A stretch of 64,000 nucleotides of DNA from Fasciola hepatica. Lineage: Eukaryota; Platyhelminthes; Trematoda; Plagiorchiida; Fasciolidae. Below the pieces are notes generated by a model. It saw only the letters and a list, made by a program, of their open reading frames with translations, did not search any database and had not been told where the DNA came from. Each line of letters opens with the position of its first letter. The first letter of the stretch is position 1. The position numbers and the translations under genes are program-made. The stretch lies in NCBI GenBank assembly GCA_948099385.1, contig CANUEZ040000151.1, positions 1,930,001 to 1,994,000 on the forward strand. The letters are read 5' to 3'. Of the stretch, positions 44,865-54,948 are shown in pieces.

Positions 44865-47792
44865 TCAAGGCTCACTACAAGGAAAGATCTCGTACCACTT
44901 GCGATCAAGAGCACATTTGAAGGATTCGACTGTCTGCAGATCTACCATTTCACCAGGCAGACCGTTCCAACTGTTCACAACCCTGTTGCTGAAGAAGTGC
45001 GATCTAGCCATCAACCTAGATCGGGCTTTTATCAACTTCTTTTCATGCCCCCTTGTTCTGTAGTCTACGGCTACTTGGAATAGACTATCTGGTCTAAGGC
45101 CAGAAAAGCCCTTCATTACCTTGAACGTTTCTATGAGATCCCCTCGACGTCTCCTCCTTTCCAACGAGAAGAGATTCAGGTCACAAAGTCTCTGCTCGTA
45201 AGTCTTACCCATCTGCCCTTCAACTATTCGCGTGGCGAGAAGTTGGACTTTCTCAAGGCAGGCGGCGTCCTTTTTGTAGAAGGGTGACCAAGCCTGCACG
45301 CCACCTTCTAAGTAAGGTCGTACTATGGACATGTAAATAGGTACGAATACCTCCGGCTGCCTGCAAGGCAAAGCTGATCGCAGTCTAAAGAGCTCCCCAG
45401 GAGCCTTATGCGCAGCAGTATTGCTCTGCTCCGACCATTTGAAGTCACTGTTCATGATGACCCCAAGGTCTTTAACCCTACTGACTTCCTCTACTGTGAA
45501 CAGCCCTTGATCATGAGCTACAGTTAGGCTCTCTGTTGCCCTCGACAACAAATGGCTTTTTCCAGCTTTCAGAGGTAAGTCCCATTTGTATGCCCAGTTC
45601 AGGACGGTACATATTTCCCTGCCCAAGTCCATGCTACTCTCAGATCCAACAATCTTCACACCATCTGCAAAAATAAAGGTAGGTGAGTTAGCAGCGGATG
45701 CCAGGTCGTTGATAAACAACAGGAATAGGACCGGGCCTAGGACGGATCCCTGAGGTACACCACTGGTGACGTTCACCAAACTGGAGCACCTGTCCCCCAC
45801 TTTGACATAAAGCGTCCTGTGGGAGAGGAAGTCCTCCAGCCACCTATATACTGGCCCACCTATACCGAAAGTCTCCATCTTGCATAGCAAAAGACGATGA
45901 TTAACGGAGTCAAACGCCTTGCTAAAGTTGAGGTAGCATACCTCAACTTGCTTACCTTCGTCCAGTCGTCGAGTTACTTCATCTAAGAAGCACAGAAGAT
46001 TGGTCAGGCAAGATCTATTTTTCAGGAATCCATGCTGCGCCAGGCTTAGCATGGAGTGTTGCAGTAAGTGCTGGCAGATATGGGCACGGATGATCTTCTC
46101 GAGGACTTTACAGAGAATGCTAGTTAGGCTTACCGGCCTGTAGTTCTGCACATCCGACTTAGGCCCACTCTTATGTATTGCCACGACTGCTGCGACTTTC
46201 CAGTCCTGAGGCAGCTCTCCCTGGTCCAACGTGGATCTATACAATCTGTATACCGATGGAGATATGATATCCGCCAACGGCTTGATGATAGCTGGATGAA
46301 TGCCATCTGGGCCCGCTGACTTGTGGCTGTTTAACTCCTGTAGGTACTTACGCACGCATTCCTCTGAGAGATCTAGCTCGTTTAACTGAGGAGGATGCAC
46401 CAGAGCCAGATCTACTCGTACCCCACTATCTATCCTATGTACACTACCAAAGTATTCCCCCAGGGCGTCTGCTTTGCCCTGGTCGTCAGTGACAATACCA
46501 TATTCTCTAGTGGAAAGCGGACCTACGGCATTTCTTGTTGAGCCTTTAGACTGTACATAGCTGTAGAACTTCTTCGGCTGTTGTCTTACAGACTGGGCCA
46601 ATTTCAGCTCAAATTCCCGCTTAGAAGTTCTCAAAAGGCTTACAGTCTCGTTTCTCAGCTTCGTATAGCGGTTCCAGGCTATTTGTTTGCCGGAAGCTTT
46701 GTACTGGTTCTAGCTGCGGTTTCTGCGCCCGATGGCCTTGGCTATTGCAGCCTTCCCCCACATGAGTTTGCCCTCCCCATTCCTTCGTTTCAAGGGTGCG
46801 AACTCTTCCTGTAGGGCAGTCAGGGATCCCTTTATGGCCTGCAAGCGCTCCTCCACAGTAGCCTCCTCTGGCGCGTCCCAGGTCAAACCCATCGCCCTAT
46901 TACGAAGCCTATCTATGTCCATACTACCGAAATTCCTAATCAGCCTTCAGGGTACCTTCGGTTGCCGCATGCGTAGAACTATTTTGACACACACGTGGTC
47001 ACTGTTTCCCAGCGGAGCACAATAATGCAGTCCAGCCACATCGTTGAAGAAGTTCGATATAGCTAGATCCAGCAAGGATGGAACGCACCCAGTCCTATAT
47101 CTGGTATTCTCCCTAATATGCTGATGCAACGCATTAACATGCAACCATTCTAAGTAGGTTTGCTCATCCGATCCCGGCACGCAGACCTCAGCCACCCAGT
47201 CGATGTGCGGGTGATTGAAGTCACCCCCTATGAGGGTCTTTTGTGCGTCCTTAACTAGTTCAGTCAAAGTCCGCAGCAAACAAACGTCCTCATCGTGGTT
47301 TGTGCTTGATGCCCTGTAGACACAGACGACGTTAACCCTTCTGCCTGGAAGGATGATCGTAACGGCGCATAGCTGGATGTCGCGAGTGCACATCTTGGTC
47401 TGGGACTCAAGGTGGTTTGCACCTGACCTAACGAGGATGGCTACTCCACCACCAAGGCGATATTGTTCCCGATCCTGCCTGTAGACTGCAAAACCGTTAC
47501 TTATTAGGCCTGGCCCATGGTCTTCTTCAGAAAGCCAAATTTCCGTGACGGCAACTATTGACGCTTTCTGTTCGTCAGCGGTTTTGGCAAGTTCCGCCCA
47601 TTTGTTTCTAATACTACACGCGTTAGTATATAACACCACCGCGTTTGCTCCTTCGCCTAGGTGTCTTTTGTTATTCATTCCTGACTGTTTCTCAGGCGCA
47701 ACTCCTGAGATGATGACACGTTTTTTGCTTCGGATGTCCCTACTGGGGTGCATGAAGCCGGCTGATGGGCCAGAATTTCCGACGACTCCCAA
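44865..47792 (-). pseudogene. CR1 ORF2: endonuclease-reverse transcriptase with two stops and a mutated active site
   Basis: All segments lie in one frame (976 codons) broken only by TGA at 46949-46947 and TAG at 46712-46710. EN motifs: TNACSIRNKWAEL, VAVTEIWLSE, LIGGDFNHPHIDW, LLDLAISNFF, GNSDHVCVKIVL. RT motifs: SAGPDGIHPAIIKPL, NYRPVSLTSILCKVLEKIIR, QHGFLKNRSCLTNLLCFLDE, CYLNFSKAFDSVNHRL, GVPQGSVLGPVLFLLFINDL. The catalytic box reads FADGVKIV (about 45658-45672), where CR1 elements have FADD, so the third catalytic acid is lost. The C-terminal region is complete (VQLLATRIVEGQMGKTYEQR, TRGHEKKL, NSWNGLPGEMV). Confidence 0.85.
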
Positions 47793-48286
47793 TCCATCTC
47801 TGTAGGAGTGGCCACAACATCCAGACTGGCAGGGGTCGCGCTGTCATCTATCTTCGGACAGTACTGCCAATTCTCGTCTACCAGCACGTCTTTAATTACA
47901 ACTATTAGCGACCCCGCATGTGGCTTCTTTACTATTGTCGGGGTCGGGGCCTGAGAGCCGAGTACGGCATTCCGCTGAAATTTTAGGTTTCTCACCAGCG
48001 CCCTGGCTGGTCGAGCAAGGATACTTCCCGGGGCTAGACCACCAAGCCTTACCCTATGCTCGTCCGGCACAATCTGGTATCTGCCCTTGGTAATCCGAGC
48101 CACTACCGCTGCCCTTGCCAGTAGTCTATCCCGGGTAGCCTCATCAGCGAACTCCACCAGTATTGGTCTCGCACGAAGTTCGCCTTTGTTCCTCAGTGGT
48201 GACTTCCATGTCCCCACTCTGCGCACCCTCCTAAGAGTAGTAGGGTACGGAACACCTGCGATTCGCAGTATTTCGCAGACCCTCAT
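47675..48286 (-). pseudogene. CR1 ORF1, C-terminal part
   Basis: A frame of 203 codons: MRVCEILRIAGVPYPTTLRR, then RARPILVEFADEATRDRLLA and KGRYQIVPDEHR, then a low-complexity tail. LINE ORF1 proteins of this group bind RNA through an RRM-like and C-terminal domain with exactly this RPxxVxFxxxxxRDxLL pattern. The upstream half continues in the same frame above a TAG stop near 48338 and then is truncated, so the protein is not functional as it stands. Confidence 0.65.
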
Positions 48287-49220
48287 TCTATCTATGTCCT
48301 TCCTGGCTTTCGATTCCCTTATAAAGGGTTCTTCCTAGTTAAGGATCAGAAGCCTGTGGCTTGAGACCCTGCCCATCGACAAGATCTGCCTCTGCAGGTC
48401 CTTCACCTTGTTTTCTAATACCAGAAGAGCAGGGTCATCCACTCTAATAATAATAATACTGGTATATTTCTCGACCATAGTCGAGATGCACGCTGTAGCG
48501 CATGATCATGGTGTAACACGTTACTCAATAAGATGAAATATTCACAAATTCAGAATATGAAAGTCGAGAGTATCAAAGATGGAAAAACAAAGCCAGCCAC
48601 AGTTTGAATGGATCATTCTGATAGTTTTTCGCGCGGCACTTTTGAACCGGTTTCGATTCCGGACGGTAGAAGGGTAAGTTCCGACCTGGATATTTTTGAA
48701 TTAGCGCGTAATCCTGGAATTCTGGGGCGCCAATTTTGAAATTGATCTGCCAAGCTTATTTTGAAATACGAGTTACTTGCTGGGTTTTAAGTGACTTACT
48801 TGGTATATTTATAAAGAGAAAAAAATGGGCGATTTTTCCTTGGTAGAAACATCTCGATCAACGAAATGGTCATCATTGTTGTATAGCGGACTCTAAAATT
48901 GAAGTGGGATGTCGATTCGTATCTGGCAATGGCAAAAAAGGGTGAAATATTTTGAAAACGTTGGACTGTTTCTTAATTATTATTTGAGAAAGTGGTCCTC
49001 ACTTGTCTTTGTCCCAAAATGCCTGTTTTGTGTGAAAAACGTGCCACTGGTGGGGGTGCGCTTTCCGAAGGACTACTGGCCAATGTGATCTGACCCAGTG
49101 AAGTTTGGCTAAAAGAATAACTGTCAGAATACCTAAACTGTGTTTTTCCACCTGCGTGTACACCATTGGCGTAATGAGTTACGTAAGTGACAGGTGTTTC
49201 GCGTCCACCGTAACCGAAGG

Positions 49221-49223
<3 letters not shown>

Positions 49224-49294
<71 letters not shown>
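49224..49294. repeat. (TA)n microsatellite
   Basis: About 70 bp of TA repeats with one CA interruption near 49257. It produces spurious Ile-Tyr frames on both strands. Confidence 0.95.
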
Positions 49295-49298
<4 letters not shown>

Positions 49299-49693
49299 TA
49301 CAGTTATGTCCCACTGTACGAGCTCTCTTCCATGTATCTAGCAGCAAAGTTTCACTGAACTAACTAACTTATCCTCTTGTCTGAACATAGTAGATAACTG
49401 CGCTCCTGATACCAATGCTTTCAGTACTGTAACTTACGTGATATGGTTAACGGATTGAATCGAATACTAATTTCTTTCCATCTTCTGAAGCTGGTAAACG
49501 TCAGTCGATCTTCACGAAATGTTTAACAAAGCACGGAGTTTTCTATATACCACGCCCAAACTCGCAAATGATCGCCCCCTACATGAAGCTAGTATTCCCA
49601 GGCTTGCGCACGTGAAACGAGACTCACATGCGAGAGAAATGAAAAGGCAACACGGTAATCAAAATGTGGTGGTCCCATAGGGACCATGTTAAC

Positions 49694-49924
49694 AGTCACG
49701 TAGTCCTCCACGTTCGTCATCGAGCCAGACAGTGTACGCATTCCTCCCGAGCCGGTGAAGCCATTCCTCTTGCTCGCTAATCGTATACGTAAAAACTGGT
49801 TGGTTGGAATTCCAGAAAATCGAACGCAAATTAGGGAACTGGGCCGGACCTCCCATTGCACGCCGAATGGCCGGTAACCGCGTCGCAGGGAACGGCAAGT
49901 GGGTACTGAACTTCGTGCAGCAGG
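49694..49924 (-). CDS. Possible terminal exon of an unknown host gene
   Basis: The minus-strand frame reads PFPATRLPAIRRAMGGPAQF, PNLRSIFWNSNQPVFTYTIS and EQEEWLHRLGRNAYTVWLDD, then ERGGLRDC and TAA. An acceptor-like CTGCACGAAGTTCAG precedes it (about 49938-49925). The composition (three Trp, Tyr-rich, no low complexity, codon use unlike the AT-rich surroundings) looks like real protein, but I recognise no family. No partner exon was found, so this is a candidate only. It might be the last coding exon of a gene whose other exons lie to the right, between or beyond the LINEs. Confidence 0.3.
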
Positions 49925-51547
49925 TTATATATGACCACTAACCCAATCAACAACCAGCAACGGCTAAGCCAATGACTGAAGAGCTATTTACCGAGATTTG
50001 ACTGAGAAAAACAAGATTCACCAAAAATAAAGAATATGTGTTTATAAAAGCCACTCCCATTACGCACACTTTCAAGACATTTTTGTTCCATTTTAATTCA
50101 GAAGCTTTTCTGTCAGCTGTATGATGTCTGCATTACATTAGGCCAGGTCGGAACTTACCCCACTCTCTGAGCACTGGTTCGCGGTGGAGATATCGAAAAA
50201 TCATTAACGCAGTGCTAAGGACGCATTACGAACGAGAATGATGCAAGCCAAGGAAACCGGAGGCCCACCGAGGTTATGCAGATGGAGTAAATTTTTGAGC
50301 AAGAGAAAAAAGGGGGGAAAATTGTAAAGAAGTATGTTCGGGAAAATCAACGCATGCGAAGAGGATAGCGATCATGAAGACACTGCAAACCCTGAATGAC
50401 GGATTTACCGGAGTTCAATAAACGGAATGAGTTTTGAAGCAGGGGGCATGAGAACAATTTTGTGAGAGTGAACACTGGTGGATATGGGAGAAACAGCAGA
50501 CCATAAAAAGGTGAGTTTAGATTCAGGATCAGTAACATGTACCATTCTGAAATAAGAAAGCGCAACTGGAAGGTCTTCGGGAAGTGGAGAGTCAATTTCC
50601 AGCCGGCTACGGGTCGTAGGAAAGATAAACAGTGGTAACGGATGATAAAGTGGGAAATCTCCGCATGGACTTCAGAGTTATTATACTGTTTCACCGACAA
50701 ATATATATGTATGTGTTGACACATTTGCCTTCAGTGTTATTCAGTGTCGTTTCTGGTAACGTACGACATCGAGTGCTTAAGGTTCGTCTGGCAGGACAAT
50801 GTATGTGTCGGTCGATTAGTCGAGTGTGGCTGTATAGTAGCGGCATGCGCGTGAACTGGAACTCGAGTTGGTTGCGTTCGAAAACGTTGAACGATCTGAT
50901 AAGCAATTAAGAGTATTTCCTGTTGTATGGTTTGATTTCGGTCCCAATTGCTATGGTAGGTTCCACTTGAGTCTCTGTCCGTACGAGTCAAAGTGGCATC
51001 CTTGGTTAGCCAGTTTTGCGACTGAGATAGTGGGAGACAGCAAACCTGAAATAAAGGGGTACTGCAGTCTGGACGTGTTTCCAGCTGTGGGTTATGATAT
51101 TGTAATATTGAATAATAATGGTTTATTTCGGGGACGTCCGAGGCATGCCAAGTGCATAATCAGCTGTTTACAAGCGATGGAACAAACAGACAAAACCCTT
51201 GAAAATGTGGAAATTAACATGACAGGAGTTGAAAAAGGGCTAAGAATGAAGGGGGGTTACGTGGGAAAGGAGAGCAGATAGAAAGCAGCAGTCAGGGTGT
51301 GCCCCTGCTGCGGATCAACGGTTAATGGAGGCATATAAAAACCAGTGAAAGACGAGGCATAAGAGTGACAAACTACGGGGTTGGATGGAAGCAAAGTGGT
51401 TAAAATTAGTGGTATTTCCATTTGTTCGGTTCATTGAGGAAATGGCCATAGGTAGTCTAACGTTGAGAACTCAGCCAGATAGATGAAACTGTCTATCGTT
51501 GATTGTGTCCTTAATTGAAGGGAGCAGGGTCGGAGAAGGGTTTGGCC

Positions 51548-54500
51548 TTAGAAGTCGAGGCCCCTCTCGTAAGCTATTTCTTCTGCCAAGCATATATTAG
51601 ATAATTGTAGTGCACGGGTGACGCTGAGATATGGGATGAGTGCCGACAGAAATTGGGACTTGGTTTGTGAAGCTCGAAGGGTGATGGGCAACTTGTTCCA
51701 GACTTTAGAGTAGACAAGAAGGAAGAAACGTGACCGTATGGCCGACTTAGCTATACTAGAAGGGACAGTAAAAGGCCTGTGCCGAAGTGAGTAGGGGGTT
51801 TCACGGGAGAAGCTTACTGGGTCAAAGGAAAAAGACCGGTTATGGAGCAGGTTATACAAAAAGACTAAGTTTAGTCTTAAGCGGCGGAGCCAGAGTGGGT
51901 CAAGATCCAGATTTTGGCATCGTTCTCTATAGCTTAAAGACGTGGACCACCCAAGTAGTTGTTTGGTGAAACGCCTTTGTATGCTTTCAATGGCAACTCT
52001 GTCGAATTTCGTCATGTTAGAAAATATTATTGGGCAGTATTCGAGCAAAGGCCTGATGTGTGATTTGTAGATGCTGATGATGCTGTCCCGGAGACGAAAG
52101 GACCGGAAGAGAAGGGCCACACTTCTTCTAGCCTTGGCCGCTTGGATGGCAGCGTGCTCAGAAAAGTTGAGGGAGCAGGAATAGTTGAGGCCCAAATCGC
52201 GGACAGTAGGTCGAATGGCTATTGGGGACCCACCAAGAGTTAATGATCCAGGTGGCAATTGGAACTTGTAGGTTAGGACCTCGCACTTATCAGTGGAAAA
52301 GCTCATCCTCCAGGTGTGGCACCAGCGGTCAAGTGCTGAGAGGTCAGCGGAAATGTTGCAAAGAGTATGGGTAGCATCATTGGGATTGAAAGAGTAAACT
52401 ATTTTTATATCGTCTGCAAACAAGAATGGCGTGCCATGGTGTACTAGATCCAATGCGTCGTTAATGCACATCAGAAAAAGGAGAGGACCCAGTACGCTTC
52501 CCTGTATGACGCCACTTGTAACAGGTTTCGGTTTAGAAGTATGTCCGTTGGCGAGGACCACTTGCGAACGATGAGCAAGATAAGATTTCAGCCAGGAAAA
52601 CAGCGGGTCACCAATGCCGAATGAACGCAATTTGGAGATAAGATGCAGGTGTGGAACACGGTCGAAAGCCTTCGACAGATCTAGGTAGACAACTACTAAT
52701 GCCTGTCCGCTATCAACAGCCTTGGTGACTAGGTTGAGGAAGTCAAACTGACATGTGGTGCATGATCGCGATTTGAGGAACCCGTGCTGTCTATCGCTAA
52801 GAAGGTTAGAAGCGAGAAGATGGGTGGTAATGCCATCTTTGATAATCGTTTCCATTATTCTGGAAATGATAGGGGTATGGTTGATGGGGCGGTAATTAGC
52901 AAGTTCGTGGACAGGTCCTTTTTTATGTCGTGGGATGATGACTGAACGCTTCCAGTTCGACGGTACCAAACTAAATTTCAGTGACAAGGTGAATAGGTTC
53001 AGTAGTAAAAGTGGAAGGTCCGATCCACCGTTAATGATTGCAGCTGGGGGCAACCCGTCTGGTCCAGGACGCGCAGATGCTTTATAACGTGAGATGAGCC
53101 TGGAAATAACGTTTACTTCAAAGGTTAGGGTAGATAAGGAAGAGCTGGTAATAGCCAGAGGATTTGGGGGTGCTGTGTTTGAGGCCAGGGCCATGGAATT
53201 GGCGAAGTAATGGTTGAAGGCCTCAGCGATATCAGAAGGGGAGGTGGCCGAAGTTTTATTCGATAACACGACATATTGGATCATAGTATCCGTTGCCGAA
53301 TTCCTAGATTTGTGTAGGAGTGAGAGTGTCAGTACTTTGTTGGGATGCCTTAGGGCTTTGGATTCTTCGTTGCGGAGCTGTTTTTCCTTTAGGTCCCGGA
53401 TAATATCAGTAAGACGCGTTAGCCTTATGAAAAGAGAGAAGTCGTGGTTTTGGAGGTAAAGTCTTTGCATCTTAAGGTACTTTTGTTGGAGGGATGCAAG
53501 CTTGGACTTCCTGAGGGAGGAGTTTTGGGATATTGGGCTAAGTTTCTGGAGGCAGTTTCCCATGGTAAAGTAAAAGTGATCAGCCGCTTGTTGGGGGTCA
53601 GCCGTTAGAAAAAAACTGCTCCAATCTTGATTACGGATGAGATTGGGCAGAGGGTTCCAATTTAAACGGACGGGATTGTTGACTGGGGTCAGATAGTCTG
53701 GTGGATAAGGATTGAAGGAAAGGTTACCGGCCACTATCTTATGGTCGCTTCCCGGAAATTTATTCAGAACGGAAACCGAAAAGTGGGAAACGCTGTGGGT
53801 GAATATAAGATCTAGTATGTTGGCGTTTCTAGTAGGGGTTTTAACGTGTTGCACCCAGCCCCCAATGTGAGTATGGGACACAAAGTCTATTAAGTTGGAA
53901 GGTGCCGTGAGGTTTCTCCAGGATATTTTAGGCCAGTTAAAATCACCGGCTATGATTTTCGCTGCCGAAGGTAGTAGTGAAAGGTAATCAAAGGCTTCAG
54001 TTAAAGAAGTTAAGTCTGCAATAGTAGATGAGGGCGGGCGATAGATACAGCCAATGTGCATGACTACAGTTGAGAACCGAATTGTGAGCCATAGAGAATC
54101 CGGAATTGAGTCGAGTTTGGCATGTCTGATGGGGACTACTGAAAGGGCGTGCTGTACGTACACAAGGCACCCACCTCCGCGTCTGTCGATCCTATTTACC
54201 CTAAAAACCTTGTACCCTTCAAGCATAATTTTGCTTGTGCTGGTGTGTTCGGTGAGCCAGGTTTCAGTAATAAAGATGATGTCAGGACTGGAGGTTATGA
54301 CATAATTTTTTAAGTGATGCAGCTTATTAAAGATGGATCGCGAGTTAAATAAGATGAATGACAACCCACTCATGTGGAAGTGAGTATCAGGGTTAGGTAA
54401 CGTATGGGAGTTGTTGGTCGGAGGAAGTGCACGGTGAGGGGCGTGAGTTGGAGCTATTACCGAAGAGGAGGAAAAGTGAGCGTTGGATGCCTCCGCGATG

Positions 54501-54763
54501 GCTTCGGAAGCACCAGCCGCCGACGAACCGGAAGTAATTAATTTAGGGTTATTACGGGGTGAAAGAGAAGACCTTAGACGAAGTAGTCCTGCCACTTGTC
54601 CTGATTCGTTGGGATCGTTCAATGCCCCAGTGCAGTGATAGAATTCGTGGTTATGGAAGGTATTGGCTTGCCCACGCGACAACCTTGGTATTGGTTGTTG
54701 TGTGGTAAGAGCAGGCCTCAGAGGGTAGGGACTAAAAGAGTTTGGGGTGGCTTCGCCGCCCAT
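51548..54763 (-). CDS. LINE ORF2: APE endonuclease and reverse transcriptase (1,071 aa), intact
   Basis: Residues about 1-125 form a Pro/Ser/Asn-rich leader. The APE-type endonuclease (about 130-345) shows FILFNSRSIFNKLHHLKN, IIFITETWLTEHT, VQHALSVVPIR, IAGDFNWPKISW, ILDLIFTHS and FPGSDHKIVAGNL, with the catalytic Glu, Asp, Asn, Ser-Asp-His triad residues present. RT (about 560-860) shows SARPGPDGLPPAAI, NYRPINHTPIISRIMETIIK, QHGFLKSRSCTTCQFDFLNL, VYLDLSKAFDRVPH, GVIQGSVLGPLLFLMCINDA and LFADDIKIVYSF near residue 783. The C-terminal region has HIRPLLEYC, IESIQRRFTKQLLG, LRHRPFTVPS and VWNKLP. Length and order match CR1/Jockey-group ORF2. The start is the first ATG; an upstream start is possible because ORF1 ends only 185 nt away. 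Confidence 0.9.
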   Translation of the reverse strand: MGGEATPNSFSPYPLRPALTTQQPIPRLSRGQANTFHNHEFYHCTGALNDPNESGQVAGLLRLRSSLSPRNNPKLITSGSSAAGASEAIAEASNAHFSSSSVIAPTHAPHRALPPTNNSHTLPNPDTHFHMSGLSFILFNSRSIFNKLHHLKNYVITSSPDIIFITETWLTEHTSTSKIMLEGYKVFRVNRIDRRGGGCLVYVQHALSVVPIRHAKLDSIPDSLWLTIRFSTVVMHIGCIYRPPSSTIADLTSLTEAFDYLSLLPSAAKIIAGDFNWPKISWRNLTAPSNLIDFVSHTHIGGWVQHVKTPTRNANILDLIFTHSVSHFSVSVLNKFPGSDHKIVAGNLSFNPYPPDYLTPVNNPVRLNWNPLPNLIRNQDWSSFFLTADPQQAADHFYFTMGNCLQKLSPISQNSSLRKSKLASLQQKYLKMQRLYLQNHDFSLFIRLTRLTDIIRDLKEKQLRNEESKALRHPNKVLTLSLLHKSRNSATDTMIQYVVLSNKTSATSPSDIAEAFNHYFANSMALASNTAPPNPLAITSSSLSTLTFEVNVISRLISRYKASARPGPDGLPPAAIINGGSDLPLLLLNLFTLSLKFSLVPSNWKRSVIIPRHKKGPVHELANYRPINHTPIISRIMETIIKDGITTHLLASNLLSDRQHGFLKSRSCTTCQFDFLNLVTKAVDSGQALVVVYLDLSKAFDRVPHLHLISKLRSFGIGDPLFSWLKSYLAHRSQVVLANGHTSKPKPVTSGVIQGSVLGPLLFLMCINDALDLVHHGTPFLFADDIKIVYSFNPNDATHTLCNISADLSALDRWCHTWRMSFSTDKCEVLTYKFQLPPGSLTLGGSPIAIRPTVRDLGLNYSCSLNFSEHAAIQAAKARRSVALLFRSFRLRDSIISIYKSHIRPLLEYCPIIFSNMTKFDRVAIESIQRRFTKQLLGWSTSLSYRERCQNLDLDPLWLRRLRLNLVFLYNLLHNRSFSFDPVSFSRETPYSLRHRPFTVPSSIAKSAIRSRFFLLVYSKVWNKLPITLRASQTKSQFLSALIPYLSVTRALQLSNICLAEEIAYERGLDF

Positions 54764-54948
54764 CGATGCGACTTGCCCGGGTGAGGTAGGATAGGAATCG
54801 GCGGTTGGTAGGAAGGTTACATGGAGGTCATCAACGGAGGAGGTATTGGTAATACGCAGTGTTGGGTAGTTGGCCTTCGGAGTTCGGTGTGTTGCCGAAG
54901 GTATGGACGACTGGTAAGGTGTCGGTATTGAAAAGTGGTTCGTCAGGG

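Larger units (their letters stand above)
44865..48440 (-). mobile_element. CR1-like LINE, nearly complete, 5'-truncated within ORF1
   Basis: Contains an ORF1 remnant (about 48440-47675) and a nearly complete ORF2 (47792-44865). The ORF1 part shows a coiled-coil stretch (DDPALLVLENKVKDLQRQIL) interrupted by a TAG near 48338, then an RNA-binding-type C-terminal domain. The ORF2 start overlaps the ORF1 end by about 118 nt in another frame. The element ends near a (TAA)n stretch at 48447-48460. Confidence 0.85.
48441..51547. other. Largely unassigned; contains a (TA)n tract and one exon-like frame
   Basis: Between two CR1 elements. A long (TA)n tract lies at 49224-49294 and an exon-like minus-strand frame at 49694-49924. 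The plus-strand 137-codon frame at 50868-51281 has no motif and probably lies in the 3' UTR of the adjacent LINE. The rest is AT-rich and unrecognised. Confidence 0.45.

Noticed and set aside
50868..51281. Plus-strand 137-codon ORF as a protein
   Set aside because: No motif, irregular composition, and antisense to what is probably LINE 3' UTR or flank.
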